From positions 1 to 64,000 of the forward strand of contig NZ_WBPF01000016.1 of the NCBI RefSeq assembly GCF_008923725.1: 64,000 bases of DNA. The letters run 5' to 3'. The first letter of the stretch is position 1. The number at the start of each line of letters is the position of its first letter. This document shows positions 26,029 to 34,396 of this stretch, in pieces. The notes below the pieces were generated by a model. The model had not been told where the DNA came from. It ran no database searches and worked only from the letters and a program-made list of their open reading frames with translations. Made by a program: the position numbers and the translations under genes. Origin of the DNA: Bacillus sp. CH140a_4T. GTDB lineage: Bacteria; Bacillota; Bacilli; Bacillales; Bacillaceae_G.

Positions 26029-27140
26029 TATTTTTTCTCCTTCTCTAATTTTTTCATCCAAGGAGAATACCCATCCTTTGAATCTCCCCAACCATTTATA
26101 TGTTTTGATAAATGATCCATTGTTAAATTTTCTTTTGGTAAATTATTTTTCCTCACTAAATAAGGTTCTAATGAATAAATATCTGGAGTTTGTTCACCAG
26201 CGATTTTTTTATATAAAAATCGTACTTGAACTTTACCTACCTCAGCTGGATCAGTTGCAGCTGTAGCAGTCCAAGGTGAGTTTTCTTTTTGCATGAGTTG
26301 CAAATCTTCATTGCTTAAGTCAATGCCGTATACTTTTATATCTGTACGACCAGCTTGTTCGAGCGCTTTGACAGCCCCCTTAGCAAATTCATCCCATGAA
26401 GCAAAGATAGCTTGTAAATCTCCTTTTTTCGGATATTTTTTTAGTAAAGCTTCTACTTGTGTTTGTGTATCAAGCGGTGTGTTATTACTTGCAGTACCGA
26501 ATCGTGCAACTTCTTTTATATTTGGATAACGTTTATAAAAAGCATCAATGATAATATTGCGACGTTCCATTGGAGCGAATCCGCCAACCCATACGACTGC
26601 GATATTTCCTTGTCCATTCAAATCTTCCGCTAATGTTTTTAATGATTTCCATGCAAGACTATAGTCATCTTGATCAATAATAGTTACGCCCGGCAAGCGT
26701 AGATCATTATCAAATGCTACTACGGGAATGTTCGCTTGTATTGCCTTTTCGACTCCAGGTTTTAGCGCTTCTGATCGGCCATGATCAATTAAAATACCAT
26801 CCACTTTTGAATTAATGGCAGTATCTAAATTTGCCGCCATTTTTGCTAAATCGTTATCAGAATTATAGACTTGTACACTGCCGCCAAATAGCTCGGCTTG
26901 TCTTTTGACGCCCTCAATATATTGAGAGGAAAAAGTTCCGATAGACATTTGCATAATTAATGCAATTTTTAATGGTTTCTTTATTTGGTTTGGAATTTCT
27001 GTTTGTAAATGATTTTCTACTGTTGTAGTCACTTTTTTTACAGTTTGTTGCTTTTGTGAAGAGACAGCGTCTTGTTCATTTGTACAAGCAGTTAATGTAA
27101 GTAAGAGAACAATGAGTACGATGGAACACAATTTCTTCAT
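26028..27140 (-). CDS. sugar-type ABC substrate-binding lipoprotein (RbsB-like)
   Basis: A 370-residue lipoprotein. The signal peptide ends LLTLTAC with Cys19 as the lipid site. After a linker of about 35 residues comes a type-1 periplasmic-binding fold (Peripla_BP_4): KIALIMQMSIGTFSSQYIEG, DGILIDHGRSEAL, PVVAFDND and GYSPW near the end. This fold binds pentoses, autoinducer-2 and related sugars. It is the first gene of the operon and lies about 50 bases after the SAM riboswitch terminator, which suggests a sulfur-containing sugar such as 5-methylthioribose; that is inference. Confidence 0.88.
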   Translation of the reverse strand: MKKLCSIVLIVLLLTLTACTNEQDAVSSQKQQTVKKVTTTVENHLQTEIPNQIKKPLKIALIMQMSIGTFSSQYIEGVKRQAELFGGSVQVYNSDNDLAKMAANLDTAINSKVDGILIDHGRSEALKPGVEKAIQANIPVVAFDNDLRLPGVTIIDQDDYSLAWKSLKTLAEDLNGQGNIAVVWVGGFAPMERRNIIIDAFYKRYPNIKEVARFGTASNNTPLDTQTQVEALLKKYPKKGDLQAIFASWDEFAKGAVKALEQAGRTDIKVYGIDLSNEDLQLMQKENSPWTATAATDPAEVGKVQVRFLYKKIAGEQTPDIYSLEPYLVRKNNLPKENLTMDHLSKHINGWGDSKDGYSPWMKKLEKEKK

Positions 27141-27189
27141 AAAAAAATCCCTCCTAAACTAAGAAGAGAGGGGAGGGAGTGAAAATAAA

Positions 27190-27216
27190 AAACGCCTTTT
27201 CATATAGAAAAGACGT
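27190..27216 (-). terminator. expression-platform terminator of the SAM riboswitch
   Basis: On the minus strand, CGTCTTTTC and GAAAAGGCG pair around TATAT and are followed by a T run. The 5' arm is adjacent to a GATAAGACG segment that can pair with the aptamer P1 as antiterminator. Confidence 0.85.
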
Positions 27217-27230
27217 CTTATCATATTACT

Positions 27231-27331
27231 CTTATCTTTCAACACAACGTGTTGTAAGAATTAGCACCGTGCCCATAAATGGGTCGGTTGCCGGGCTTCG
27301 TAGGGCTCATCCCTCCACCTGCTCTTGATAA
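27231..27331 (-). ncRNA. SAM-I riboswitch (S-box)
   Basis: On the minus strand the S-box consensus is clear: CTTATCAAGAG, GGTGGAGGGA, GCCCTACGAAGCCCGGCAACC, a variable hairpin, CACGGTGCTAATTC and GATAAG closing P1. It leads the sugar-type ABC operon. SAM binding should cause termination, so the importer is made when SAM is scarce. Confidence 0.95.
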
Positions 27332-27397
27332 GACATCGAATATTCAACTATTTTGAATTATTCCACAAGTTTATGGTGTTGTCAAATGATTTTTTAT

Positions 27398-27429
27398 AAA
27401 AAAAATCCCTCTTTATGAGGGATTTTAAT
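27398..27429 (-). terminator. terminator of pbuG
   Basis: On the minus strand AAAATCCCTC and GAGGGATTTT pair around ATAAA and are followed by T. The stop codon of pbuG is inside the 5' arm. Confidence 0.82.
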
Positions 27430-28726
27430 GTGGTAAGAAAATCAATTGATAAGCGAACAAGATTCCGAATACATACACAAGTGGGTGAACAGAACGGAAT
27501 TTACCTTTTGCCACTTTCATAAGTGGGTATGAAATAAATCCAAGTGCGATACCTGTTGCGATACTTGATGTAAGTGGCATGCTTAAGATTACTAAGAATG
27601 CTGGGAATGCTTCATCAAATGCGTCCCAATCGATATGGCGAACTGAGCCCATCATAAGACTACCAACGATAATTAATGATGGTGCAGTAATAGCTGATAC
27701 ACCAGAAACGGCACTTACTAATGGTCCGAAGAATGCTGCTAGTGCGAATAGAACAGCTACTGTAACAGTTGTTAAACCAGTACGACCTCCAGCTGCAACA
27801 CCAGCAGATGATTCAATGTACGCTGTTGATGGTGTTGTTCCGAACATAGAACCGATTGTTGCTGAGAATGAGTCAGATAGAAGAGCTCGTCCAGCTTTTG
27901 GAAGCTTTCCATCTTTCATAAATCCACCTTGTTGAGCAACGCCAAGTAATGTACCTGTTGTATCGAATAATGTAACAAGGAAGAATGAAAATACAACGCC
28001 GTATAATCCGTAGTTAATTACATCAGATACAGCAGTAATTGGATTGGAAACGATGATTCCTTCTGGTAATCCAGGCATTGATGTAACACCGTTTGAGAAC
28101 GATAATTGTCCTGTGAAGTAAGCGATAATACCAGTTAATAGCATTCCGATAAATAGTGCGCCATTTACATTTAAAGACATAAGGACAATTGTAATTCCAA
28201 GTCCAGCTAATGCTAGTAGTACTGGAGCAGAGTGAAGATCACCAAGCCCAACTAAGTTTGCTTCATTTTTTGTAACGATACCTGTTAAACGTAAACCGAT
28301 AAAGGCAATGAAAAGACCGATACCAGCAGTAATTGCATGCTTTAAGTTTTCAGGAATTGCTTCCATTAATTTTGTACGGAAAGAAGTGAATGATAACAAA
28401 ATTAAAATCATACCTGCTACGAATACAGCAGAGAATGCAATCGCGAAAGTCATGCCTTCATGAGCTTTTACAACAGAGTAAGAGAAGTAAGCATTTAATC
28501 CCATACCTGGTGCAATTGCGATTGGTAAGTTTGTAAAAATCGCCATAAATAATGTTCCGACAACAGCAGCAATAATTGTTGCTGTAAATGCTTGTTCAAA
28601 TGGAACTCCTGCATCCCCAAGGATGACAGGGTTTACGACAATGATATATGCCATTGTTAAGAAGGTAATAATACCTGCCATAATTTCAGTTTTAATAGAA
28701 GTTTTATGTTTTGAAAGGTTAAACAT
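27425..28726 (-). CDS. pbuG: NCS2-family purine permease (PbuG-like)
   Basis: A 433-residue membrane protein with about twelve or more helices of the xanthine/uracil/AzgA subfamily. Segments seen: AGIITFLTMAYIIVVNPVILGDAG near the N-terminus (in parts), APGMGLNAYFSYSVV, LFDTTGTLLGVAQQGG and SSAGVAAGGRTGLT. It probably imports guanine and hypoxanthine by proton symport. The ATG at 28726 follows AGAAAGGATG. In B. subtilis pbuG is controlled by a guanine riboswitch; none is visible here, only ACGAATA half-sites in inverted orientation that might be PurR boxes. Confidence 0.88.
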   Translation of the reverse strand: MFNLSKHKTSIKTEIMAGIITFLTMAYIIVVNPVILGDAGVPFEQAFTATIIAAVVGTLFMAIFTNLPIAIAPGMGLNAYFSYSVVKAHEGMTFAIAFSAVFVAGMILILLSFTSFRTKLMEAIPENLKHAITAGIGLFIAFIGLRLTGIVTKNEANLVGLGDLHSAPVLLALAGLGITIVLMSLNVNGALFIGMLLTGIIAYFTGQLSFSNGVTSMPGLPEGIIVSNPITAVSDVINYGLYGVVFSFFLVTLFDTTGTLLGVAQQGGFMKDGKLPKAGRALLSDSFSATIGSMFGTTPSTAYIESSAGVAAGGRTGLTTVTVAVLFALAAFFGPLVSAVSGVSAITAPSLIIVGSLMMGSVRHIDWDAFDEAFPAFLVILSMPLTSSIATGIALGFISYPLMKVAKGKFRSVHPLVYVFGILFAYQLIFLPH

Positions 28727-28741
28727 ATAAACATCCTTTCT

Positions 28742-28786
28742 GTTTACGAATAATTTCCACAACAGTTATATATAATATTCGTTTTT
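28742..28786. promoter_or_regulatory. possible PurR-box pair upstream of pbuG
   Basis: TTTACGAATAAT and the inverse AATATTCGTTTT face each other with 19 bases between the putative 13-base boxes. The boxes differ from the B. subtilis PurBox at two to three positions and the spacing is two to three bases longer, so this is tentative. Confidence 0.25.
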
Positions 28787-28928
28787 TAACTATTTTGCAA
28801 TAGTTTTGCATAAAAAGTTTACAACAATTCATATTTTGTGTCTTAAATTCGAATGTTAATCGTAAAAGTACGTGTGAATTGTAGTTTTTTATTGTGTGCA
28901 TTATAAGGAAAAGGAGTTGAATGAAGAT

Positions 28929-29795
28929 ATGCCGCAGCAAAAAAACTTTGTAACAATGCCTGCTCAACATCAAAATAAACAACCTGGTATTGAATCGTTA
29001 ATGGATCCACTTCCGCAGTTTGAAGATCCGAATTATAAAGGTAGCGAAAAGTTAAAAGGAAAGAATGTATTAATTACAGGTGGAGATAGTGGAATTGGAC
29101 GAGCTGTTTCCATTGCTTTTGCAAAAGAGGGAGCAAATATTGCGATTGCTTATTTAGATGAAGAGGGAGATGCAAATGAGACGAAGCAGTATGTTGAAAA
29201 AGAAGGTGTAAAGTGTGTATTGTTACCGGGAGATTTAAGCGATGAACAACATTGCAAATATATTGTAGAAGAGACCGTCCAGCAGCTGGGTAGTTTAAAT
29301 ATTTTGGTGAATAACGTTGCTCAGCAATATCCGCAGCAAGGGTTAGAATATATTACGGCAGACCAGTTAGAAAAGACTTTTCGTATTAACATTTTTTCTT
29401 ATTTTCACGTTACGAAAGCAGCACTTTCTCATTTCAAACAAGGGGATGCCATTATAAATACAGCGTCTATCGTTGCGTATGAAGGAAATGAAACGTTAAT
29501 TGATTATTCCGCGACGAAAGGAGCGATTGTTGCTTTTACAAGGTCATTAGCTCAGTCGTTAGTGCAAAAAGGTATTCGTGTAAATGGTGTGGCTCCGGGA
29601 CCAATTTGGACGCCACTTATCCCATCGAGTTTTGATGAGAAAAAAGTTTCTCAGTTTGGGAGTAATGTCCCGATGCAAAGACCTGGTCAACCATATGAAT
29701 TATCGCCAGCATACGTATACTTAGCATCTGGCGATTCATCCTATGTTACTGGACAAATGATACATGTAAATGGGGGCGTTATTGTAAATGGATAG
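28929..29795 (+). CDS. short-chain dehydrogenase/reductase (YhxC/YhdF-like)
   Basis: A 288-residue SDR with an N-terminal extension of about 45 residues rich in Gln and Pro (HQNKQPG, DPLPQFEDPNYKGS), as in the general-stress SDRs of Bacillus. Cofactor motif VLITGGDSGIGRAVS, structural NNVAQQ (in place of NNAG), and the catalytic Ser-Tyr-Lys as S in NTASIVAYEG and YSATK. It is likely NAD(P)-dependent; the substrate is not known. The ATG at 28929 is chosen; AAGGAG lies 13 bases upstream. Confidence 0.88.
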   Translation: MPQQKNFVTMPAQHQNKQPGIESLMDPLPQFEDPNYKGSEKLKGKNVLITGGDSGIGRAVSIAFAKEGANIAIAYLDEEGDANETKQYVEKEGVKCVLLPGDLSDEQHCKYIVEETVQQLGSLNILVNNVAQQYPQQGLEYITADQLEKTFRINIFSYFHVTKAALSHFKQGDAIINTASIVAYEGNETLIDYSATKGAIVAFTRSLAQSLVQKGIRVNGVAPGPIWTPLIPSSFDEKKVSQFGSNVPMQRPGQPYELSPAYVYLASGDSSYVTGQMIHVNGGVIVNG

Positions 29796-29863
29796 TTTTC
29801 TTCGATAAGAGCAAAGTAAAGCTAATTGCATTTATTATGATATTAGTGCTAGGGAGGATTTAG

Positions 29864-30625
29864 ATGAAGAAAGTATTGTTTATCGTAATCCTATTTTTCA
29901 TCCTGCCGGTTAGTGCTTTTGCTGATACAGATCATTTAATATTAGTGAACCTTACGACGAATCAGCTGTCTTTCTTTGATGAGGGGAACTATACGAAAAC
30001 ATTTCCGATAACGACTGGAAGAGATCGTACACCTACACCTGAAGGTAATTTTTGTATTATAACTAAATATAAAAATAAAGAATACCATCGAAAAAAAATA
30101 CCTGGTGGTGCACCGAATAATCCCCTTGGTACGAGGTGGCTTGGATTAGATAAAAATGAATATGCAATTCACGGGACAAATCGAGAAGGGACAATTGGTA
30201 GTAGAGAATCAAATGGTTGTATTCGTATGCATGACAGAGATATACAGTGGCTATATGACCGAGTACAGTTGCAAACAAAAGTAATCATTGCTCGTTTTCA
30301 TACGAGCCCTGAATATGAAGCGAATAAGCTTGGTTATCGCGTTGTGAGCTGGAATGGTCGTAAAGTAGAAGAAGAGCAAATTGGTATGCTTACGTTAGTA
30401 GATCGCGTGGGTATATATTGGCAAGAACCAAATGGGCAGTTAACGAAAGTGAAAACGGTATTGCCAAACGAAAGATATCCAGTGTATTCAAAACGAAAAG
30501 ATGGAATATATTATATAGGAAACAATTTGTATATAGTGGATGAAACAGGAGAAAAAATTCGTTATGAGCAAATTCCTTCTTCGGCTTTAAGTAATATATA
30601 TAAACGGAAATATAATGTTCCATAA
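29864..30625 (+). CDS. exported L,D-transpeptidase (YkuD family)
   Basis: A 253-residue protein with a signal peptide (1 to about 21, ending SAFADT). The YkuD catalytic domain (about 22-145) has AIHGTNREGTIGSRESNGCIRM, split here as HGTN and SNGCIRM, with the catalytic His and Cys present. The C-terminal 100 residues form a small beta-rich domain without an obvious name. It probably forms 3-3 cross-links or attaches proteins to peptidoglycan, outside the membrane. GGGAGGATTTAG precedes the ATG. Confidence 0.9.
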   Translation: MKKVLFIVILFFILPVSAFADTDHLILVNLTTNQLSFFDEGNYTKTFPITTGRDRTPTPEGNFCIITKYKNKEYHRKKIPGGAPNNPLGTRWLGLDKNEYAIHGTNREGTIGSRESNGCIRMHDRDIQWLYDRVQLQTKVIIARFHTSPEYEANKLGYRVVSWNGRKVEEEQIGMLTLVDRVGIYWQEPNGQLTKVKTVLPNERYPVYSKRKDGIYYIGNNLYIVDETGEKIRYEQIPSSALSNIYKRKYNVP

Positions 30626-30626
30626 T

Positions 30627-30655
30627 GGCTACCGTATTATAGACGGTAGCTTATT
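30627..30655 (+). terminator. terminator of the L,D-transpeptidase gene
   Basis: GCTACCGT and ACGGTAGC pair around ATTATAG, followed by TTATTTC. Confidence 0.75.
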
Positions 30656-30729
30656 TCTACTTTGAGTTTAACTGCAACTATTGGATTTTGCTGAATATAA
30701 TACAGTACAGATAGGGGGGCGGTTACATT

Positions 30730-30981
30730 ATGAAAAGTGAATTCGCTTTTAAAATTTTCTTAGTAACGACCTGTTTATTTATGGTGTATTTGTATGCATT
30801 TCTCGTCTTTTCTTTTTATGTTCCATATGTTGATTTAATATTATTCTTCGGATTTATTTGGGCATTTGTGAAAGCAAGAGAAGGAGAGAAGAGTATATAC
30901 CGGCGCATTACCTTATGTGGGACAGTTGTTCTCGTTATTTTGTACTTTTTTATCATGCATGATTTTTGGAGAGGAATGTAA
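30730..30981 (+). CDS. small membrane protein, 83 aa
   Basis: An 83-residue protein with three hydrophobic segments (about 8-28, 31-48 and 59-77), separated by a charged loop AREGEKSIYRR. AGGGGGGCGG precedes the ATG, and a strong terminator follows the stop by one base. I recognise no family. Confidence 0.65.
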   Translation: MKSEFAFKIFLVTTCLFMVYLYAFLVFSFYVPYVDLILFFGFIWAFVKAREGEKSIYRRITLCGTVVLVILYFFIMHDFWRGM

Positions 30982-31011
30982 AAAAGCATACGATTACTCG
31001 TATGCTTTTTA
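30982..31011. terminator. bidirectional terminator
   Basis: AAAAGCATACGA and TCGTATGCTTTTT form a 12-bp stem around TTAC between two convergent genes. Confidence 0.87.
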
Positions 31012-31014
31012 TGT

Positions 31015-31230
31015 TTAATATTTTGGCTTAAATGTATGACAACAAGTTTCTACACTCGTTGTTACAGAACTTTCTAGCGTCTCGTTTGTTAAAACCGCGC
31101 CTGTATATGAATCATTTGCATTCGAACCAGTTTCTTGTGCATCTGGTTGCACAACGATTGCAGTTGCTTGACAAAAGTTACCTTGTCCCCAAAATGAGCA
31201 ATTGGAAACAGAGCATTTTACTTCTGGCAT
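31015..31230 (-). CDS. DUF1540 cysteine-containing small protein
   Basis: A 71-residue protein with CSVSNCSFWGQGNFCQA near the N-terminus and VETCCHTF near the end. The Cys spacing C-x4-C-x7-C… and C-C fits a DUF1540 metal-binding unit. The strong AAGGAGGGGG site precedes the ATG. It is probably soluble and monocistronic. The biochemical role is unknown. Confidence 0.75.
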   Translation of the reverse strand: MPEVKCSVSNCSFWGQGNFCQATAIVVQPDAQETGSNANDSYTGAVLTNETLESSVTTSVETCCHTFKPKY

Positions 31231-31303
31231 AAAACCCCCTCCTTATACATTAGTTTGGGATTTTACGCCCACTTTCATGTGTAGAAGGAGTTTCCTTTTC
31301 TCG

Positions 31304-31756
31304 TTATTTTTTCGTTTGCTCAAGCCATTCTTTTAATTTGTCTTTCGGTTGTTCACCACTAATACGGCTTACTTCTTTGCCATCTTTGAAATGAATAATT
31401 GTTGGGGTTCCTTTAATTTTATATTCATCCCAAGGAGCATCTATTTTTTCAATATCCATAACTTTCATATCAACGTTCAAGTCTTTAGCCATCGGTACTA
31501 AGACAGGAGATAGCTTTTGACAATGAACACAAGATGTTTGATAAAAGTATACTGTTTCTTCTTTTTTCTCTTTTAAATTTTTTTGAAGATCTGCAAGAGA
31601 GATTTTGTTTGTATAGTAGTCAGGACCATTTGTTGTACTACCAGTAGCATTATCAATTTTTTGGCTAGTAGCATTTTTTTCTTCCATTTGTGTGACAGCG
31701 AAAATTGCTGCAAACAAGGCGATAATAATACCACCAAATATAAGCATTTTTTTCAT
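31304..31756 (-). CDS. membrane-anchored thioredoxin-like protein
   Basis: A 150-residue protein with an N-terminal membrane anchor (about 4-22) and an extracytoplasmic thioredoxin fold (about 50-148). The active site is SCVHC (in YQTSCVHCQKL) and the cis-proline is in GTPTIIHF. It lies 12 bases after bdbC, so the pair forms an exported disulfide-bond system: BdbC oxidises this protein, which acts on secreted substrates. AAGGAGATG precedes the ATG. Confidence 0.87.
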   Translation of the reverse strand: MKKMLIFGGIIIALFAAIFAVTQMEEKNATSQKIDNATGSTTNGPDYYTNKISLADLQKNLKEKKEETVYFYQTSCVHCQKLSPVLVPMAKDLNVDMKVMDIEKIDAPWDEYKIKGTPTIIHFKDGKEVSRISGEQPKDKLKEWLEQTKK

Positions 31757-31768
31757 TTTTTCATCTCC

Positions 31769-32188
31769 TTATTTGTTTTTTATTACAATAAAACTACATA
31801 CAGCGATTGTAATAAAGCCGATAAGTGCTAAAAACGGGATTGTAATAAAACCAAACCAGTTTATGAATTCTCCGGTGCAAGGTACACGGCCGCAAGCTGC
31901 CCCAGCAGCTGAAAATGCTGCGACTTTTTGAATGGCATAGTGATATAAAGAAATACAAGCACCAACACTTGCAATTGGTAAAGAATAACTTGCGATGCGA
32001 TAATCTTTCTTTGCTACAGCGATACCAAGCCATAAAACGAATGGATACATAATAATACGTTGATACCAACAAAGTACACAAGGCTCAAATTTCATGATTT
32101 CGGAAAAGTACAGACTTCCTAGTGTAGCGACAAAAGAAGCTCCCCATGCGGTAAGTAAAGCATATTCTTGCTTTTTTTCTCGTTCCAT
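31769..32188 (-). CDS. bdbC: BdbC, disulfide oxidoreductase (DsbB family)
   Basis: A 139-residue protein with four transmembrane helices. The redox pairs are CVLC near residue 37-40 and CGRVPC near residue 98-103, the usual DsbB/BdbC layout. It passes electrons from the thioredoxin-like partner to quinone. First gene of a two-gene operon. AGAGAGGTATAAAATATG is the start region. Confidence 0.92.
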   Translation of the reverse strand: MEREKKQEYALLTAWGASFVATLGSLYFSEIMKFEPCVLCWYQRIIMYPFVLWLGIAVAKKDYRIASYSLPIASVGACISLYHYAIQKVAAFSAAGAACGRVPCTGEFINWFGFITIPFLALIGFITIAVCSFIVIKNK

Positions 32189-32260
32189 ATTTTATACCTC
32201 TCTTATAATAGTTACATACTAAATTATAGTATGAAGTAGCACAGAAAAGAAAGAAAAAAT

Positions 32261-32311
32261 ATGTTTATCAATAAAAGTTTTATAAGGGGAAACTTTTATT
32301 GATATAAACAT
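32261..32311. repeat. long imperfect inverted repeat
   Basis: TATCAATAAAAGTTT and AAACTTTTATTGATA are perfect 15-base arms around TATAAGGGG, extended by ATGTTTA/TATAAACAT. It lies 72 bases upstream of bdbC and beyond the terminator of the convergent-side gene. It is not followed by a T run, so it may be an operator or structured leader element; function unknown. Confidence 0.6.
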
Positions 32312-32312
32312 T

Positions 32313-32349
32313 TTAAAAAGCGCTATTCTCATAAAGAGAATAGCGCTAT
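32313..32349 (-). terminator. terminator of the YhdB-like gene
   Basis: AGCGCTATTCTC and GAGAATAGCGCT form a perfect 12-bp stem around a five-base loop; on the minus strand TTTTT follows. Confidence 0.87.
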
Positions 32350-32352
32350 ATT

Positions 32353-32601
32353 TTACATTTGAATTTGCTCTACTTCTTCTATATGTGACTTTTGGGATGC
32401 GTGGTCAATATATTGAAATAGAAGCTGCAATTGTTTATCAACTTCTGGCATTTCTTTACTGTATTGATAAGCGTGTAAAAAATGTTCAATACGCTTAGAA
32501 AATAATTGATCGTTCGTTTGAACCATAAGAACGAGTAATTTATCCCAATTACAGCAATACGTGTAATAGAGAGCTTTATCATAGTCGTTATATGTTTGCA
32601 C
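32353..32601 (-). CDS. YhdB-like small protein
   Basis: An 82-residue protein beginning MQTYNDYDKALYYTYCCNWD, followed by LLVLMVQTNDQLFSKRIEHFLHAYQYS. This pattern fits the Bacillus YhdB-like family as I remember it, whose function is unknown. It is soluble and helical. The start ATG at 32601 is preceded by AAGGAGGGTACACAGTG. It is monocistronic, with its own terminator. Confidence 0.6.
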   Translation of the reverse strand: MQTYNDYDKALYYTYCCNWDKLLVLMVQTNDQLFSKRIEHFLHAYQYSKEMPEVDKQLQLLFQYIDHASQKSHIEEVEQIQM

Positions 32602-32697
32602 TGTGTACCCTCCTTACTGAGGAGTTATATATAGTGTGTGACAAGCAAGGAGAAATACACTTGAAAGAATTTGTTAAGAAAAAATGTGAATGAAAAG

Positions 32698-32724
32698 AAA
32701 AAACGAGGTGTTTCCTCGTTTTTA
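32698..32724 (-). terminator. terminator of the PCYCGC lipoprotein gene
   Basis: AAAACGAGG and CCTCGTTTTT form the stem around a five-base loop; on the minus strand a T run follows. It overlaps the last codon. Confidence 0.8.
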
Positions 32725-33231
32725 AGCTTTTGGCATTGGTGTAGGTGTTGGTTTTCCATATCCTTCCTTATACTTATTGTCAATATAGTTGCGAATTTCC
32801 AGCGTTGATTTTCCTTTTTGTTTCATGGAAGCAGATTCAACTGCGATTTCTAGGCAATTGACACAAGTCGTTGCGTGGGAATCCCAAACAACTTCACCAT
32901 TCTTTTTAATTTCACGAATAAAGCAGTTTTTATTATTTTTATGTCCTACACTCTCACCACAACCGCAGTAACATGGAATCCAATCTAATAGCTCTGCATT
33001 TTGTCCAGCGACAGTGTAGATATCTTTCATTTGTGGATCAAGCTTGTCTAAGAAGGTAGGAAGTACGTCGACTCCTTTTGTTTTTTCTTGAATGTCAGCT
33101 TGCTGAGTATGTGATGCGTGGTCATGCTCTTCTTTTGATTGCGATGATTTTTTTTCGTTTGTACTAGTAGCTCCGCAACCAGCAAGAATTAAACTCAATA
33201 CTGCAAGTAAAGAAAATACATATTTCTTCAT
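32722..33231 (-). CDS. PCYCGC-motif lipoprotein
   Basis: A 169-residue lipoprotein. The signal ends LSLILAGC, with Cys19 as lipid site. A His-rich linker (KEEHDHASHTQQ) is followed by the name-giving IPCYCGCGESVGHKNNKNCF segment and a second Cys pair, TTCVNCLEIA. The six or so Cys and His suggest metal or redox chemistry at the outer face of the membrane; the family's function is not established to my knowledge. It is monocistronic. Confidence 0.85.
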   Translation of the reverse strand: MKKYVFSLLAVLSLILAGCGATSTNEKKSSQSKEEHDHASHTQQADIQEKTKGVDVLPTFLDKLDPQMKDIYTVAGQNAELLDWIPCYCGCGESVGHKNNKNCFIREIKKNGEVVWDSHATTCVNCLEIAVESASMKQKGKSTLEIRNYIDNKYKEGYGKPTPTPMPKA

Positions 33232-33283
33232 ACGCTTGTCCCCTTTACAAATGTATTAATCAAATTGTATCAGACTAAAACAC

Positions 33284-34384
33284 CTAGGGAGAAGCTTTTT
33301 TTGAACGATTTTTGAAGTGCCATCGTAGTGAATGAAATAGAAATAAAATTGGGATATAAGCGTATACAATATACAAACCAGCTTGAGATAGCACTGTATT
33401 TAATGTGTTGATACTTTCGCGGTTTGTGAAAAATAAGGACGAAATAAAGATGGCTGCGATAAAAAATGGTAGTGTAATTTTAAAAGGTATGCGAAACGAT
33501 CTTTTACTAATGCAACAAGAAGACCAAATTGTTAAACAAAGATTAGGTAAAATAATAAGATACCATATGAAAATAATGATGTACTCAAACCTTTGGATGA
33601 AAGGAACCTTTATGATTTTTAGCATCGTTAATGTTGGCCAAATTGTATGGTGTAGTTGCCCTTGGCTATAGTACATAAGGGAAACGATGGCTAGTATTAC
33701 GTATAGAATCGTTGTAAAAGCAATACCACCGTGCGCCCATTTATTTAAAGATTTTCCTTTTTTAATAAATGGATAAAAAACAAGGATTGCTTCAAATCCG
33801 AGAAATTCTAATGCAGATGCTTTCGCTGCAGTTAAAATGTCTAAAGGTGAATGAGTTAGAATTGGAAAGATGTTACGAACATGCGCATATTTCATTGGGA
33901 AAACTAAGAAGAATAGGACGAAAATCGGTATGACAACGCCCCAAAAACATATTCCTGTTACAGAGCGAAAGCCGCCTCTAATTACGTAATAAGCTACAAG
34001 TAAAAATAATAAAGTTAATTTCCACGGCTTAATTGTAGGAAAGACCCAAACTTGAATAACTTCAATATATGTACGAAGAACAGTAAGACAAAACAATAGA
34101 AGGTATGCGGCGAAGCATACAGAAAAAAATGTTCCAATCCATTTTCCGAAACATGTCGTATGAATATCCATTAAATCATTATCTTTTTCTAACATTTTAA
34201 GCATGCAAAATAATATGATATGAGTTACAATGCCGGCAGCGATAAGGGAAATCCAAGAATCATAACCGGCGTATTGTGCAATAATTCTTTGGTATCCTAA
34301 CACACCTACTCCGACTTGAAGAGAGTGCAATAGAAGGAATGTGAAATAAGGGGAAACAGTATGTGTTTTATCTTGTCCAGCCAT
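33284..34384 (-). CDS. spore germinant receptor subunit B (GerKB/GerAB-like)
   Basis: A 366-residue membrane protein with about ten helices, of the endospore germination permease family (APC superfamily). It begins with YFTFLLLHSLQVGVGVLGYQRI, typical of GerB proteins. With GerA and GerC partners it forms a receptor in the inner membrane of the spore that recognises nutrients. It is the last gene of an A-C-B ordered operon. Which named receptor this is cannot be decided from sequence alone. Confidence 0.9.
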   Translation of the reverse strand: MAGQDKTHTVSPYFTFLLLHSLQVGVGVLGYQRIIAQYAGYDSWISLIAAGIVTHIILFCMLKMLEKDNDLMDIHTTCFGKWIGTFFSVCFAAYLLLFCLTVLRTYIEVIQVWVFPTIKPWKLTLLFLLVAYYVIRGGFRSVTGICFWGVVIPIFVLFFLVFPMKYAHVRNIFPILTHSPLDILTAAKASALEFLGFEAILVFYPFIKKGKSLNKWAHGGIAFTTILYVILAIVSLMYYSQGQLHHTIWPTLTMLKIIKVPFIQRFEYIIIFIWYLIILPNLCLTIWSSCCISKRSFRIPFKITLPFFIAAIFISSLFFTNRESINTLNTVLSQAGLYIVYAYIPILFLFHSLRWHFKNRSKKASP

Positions 34385-34396
34385 GATAGCACCTCA

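Noticed and set aside
28763-28895. Purine riboswitch in front of pbuG
   Set aside because: The conserved TATAATC…GATATGG and GTTTCTACC cores are absent.
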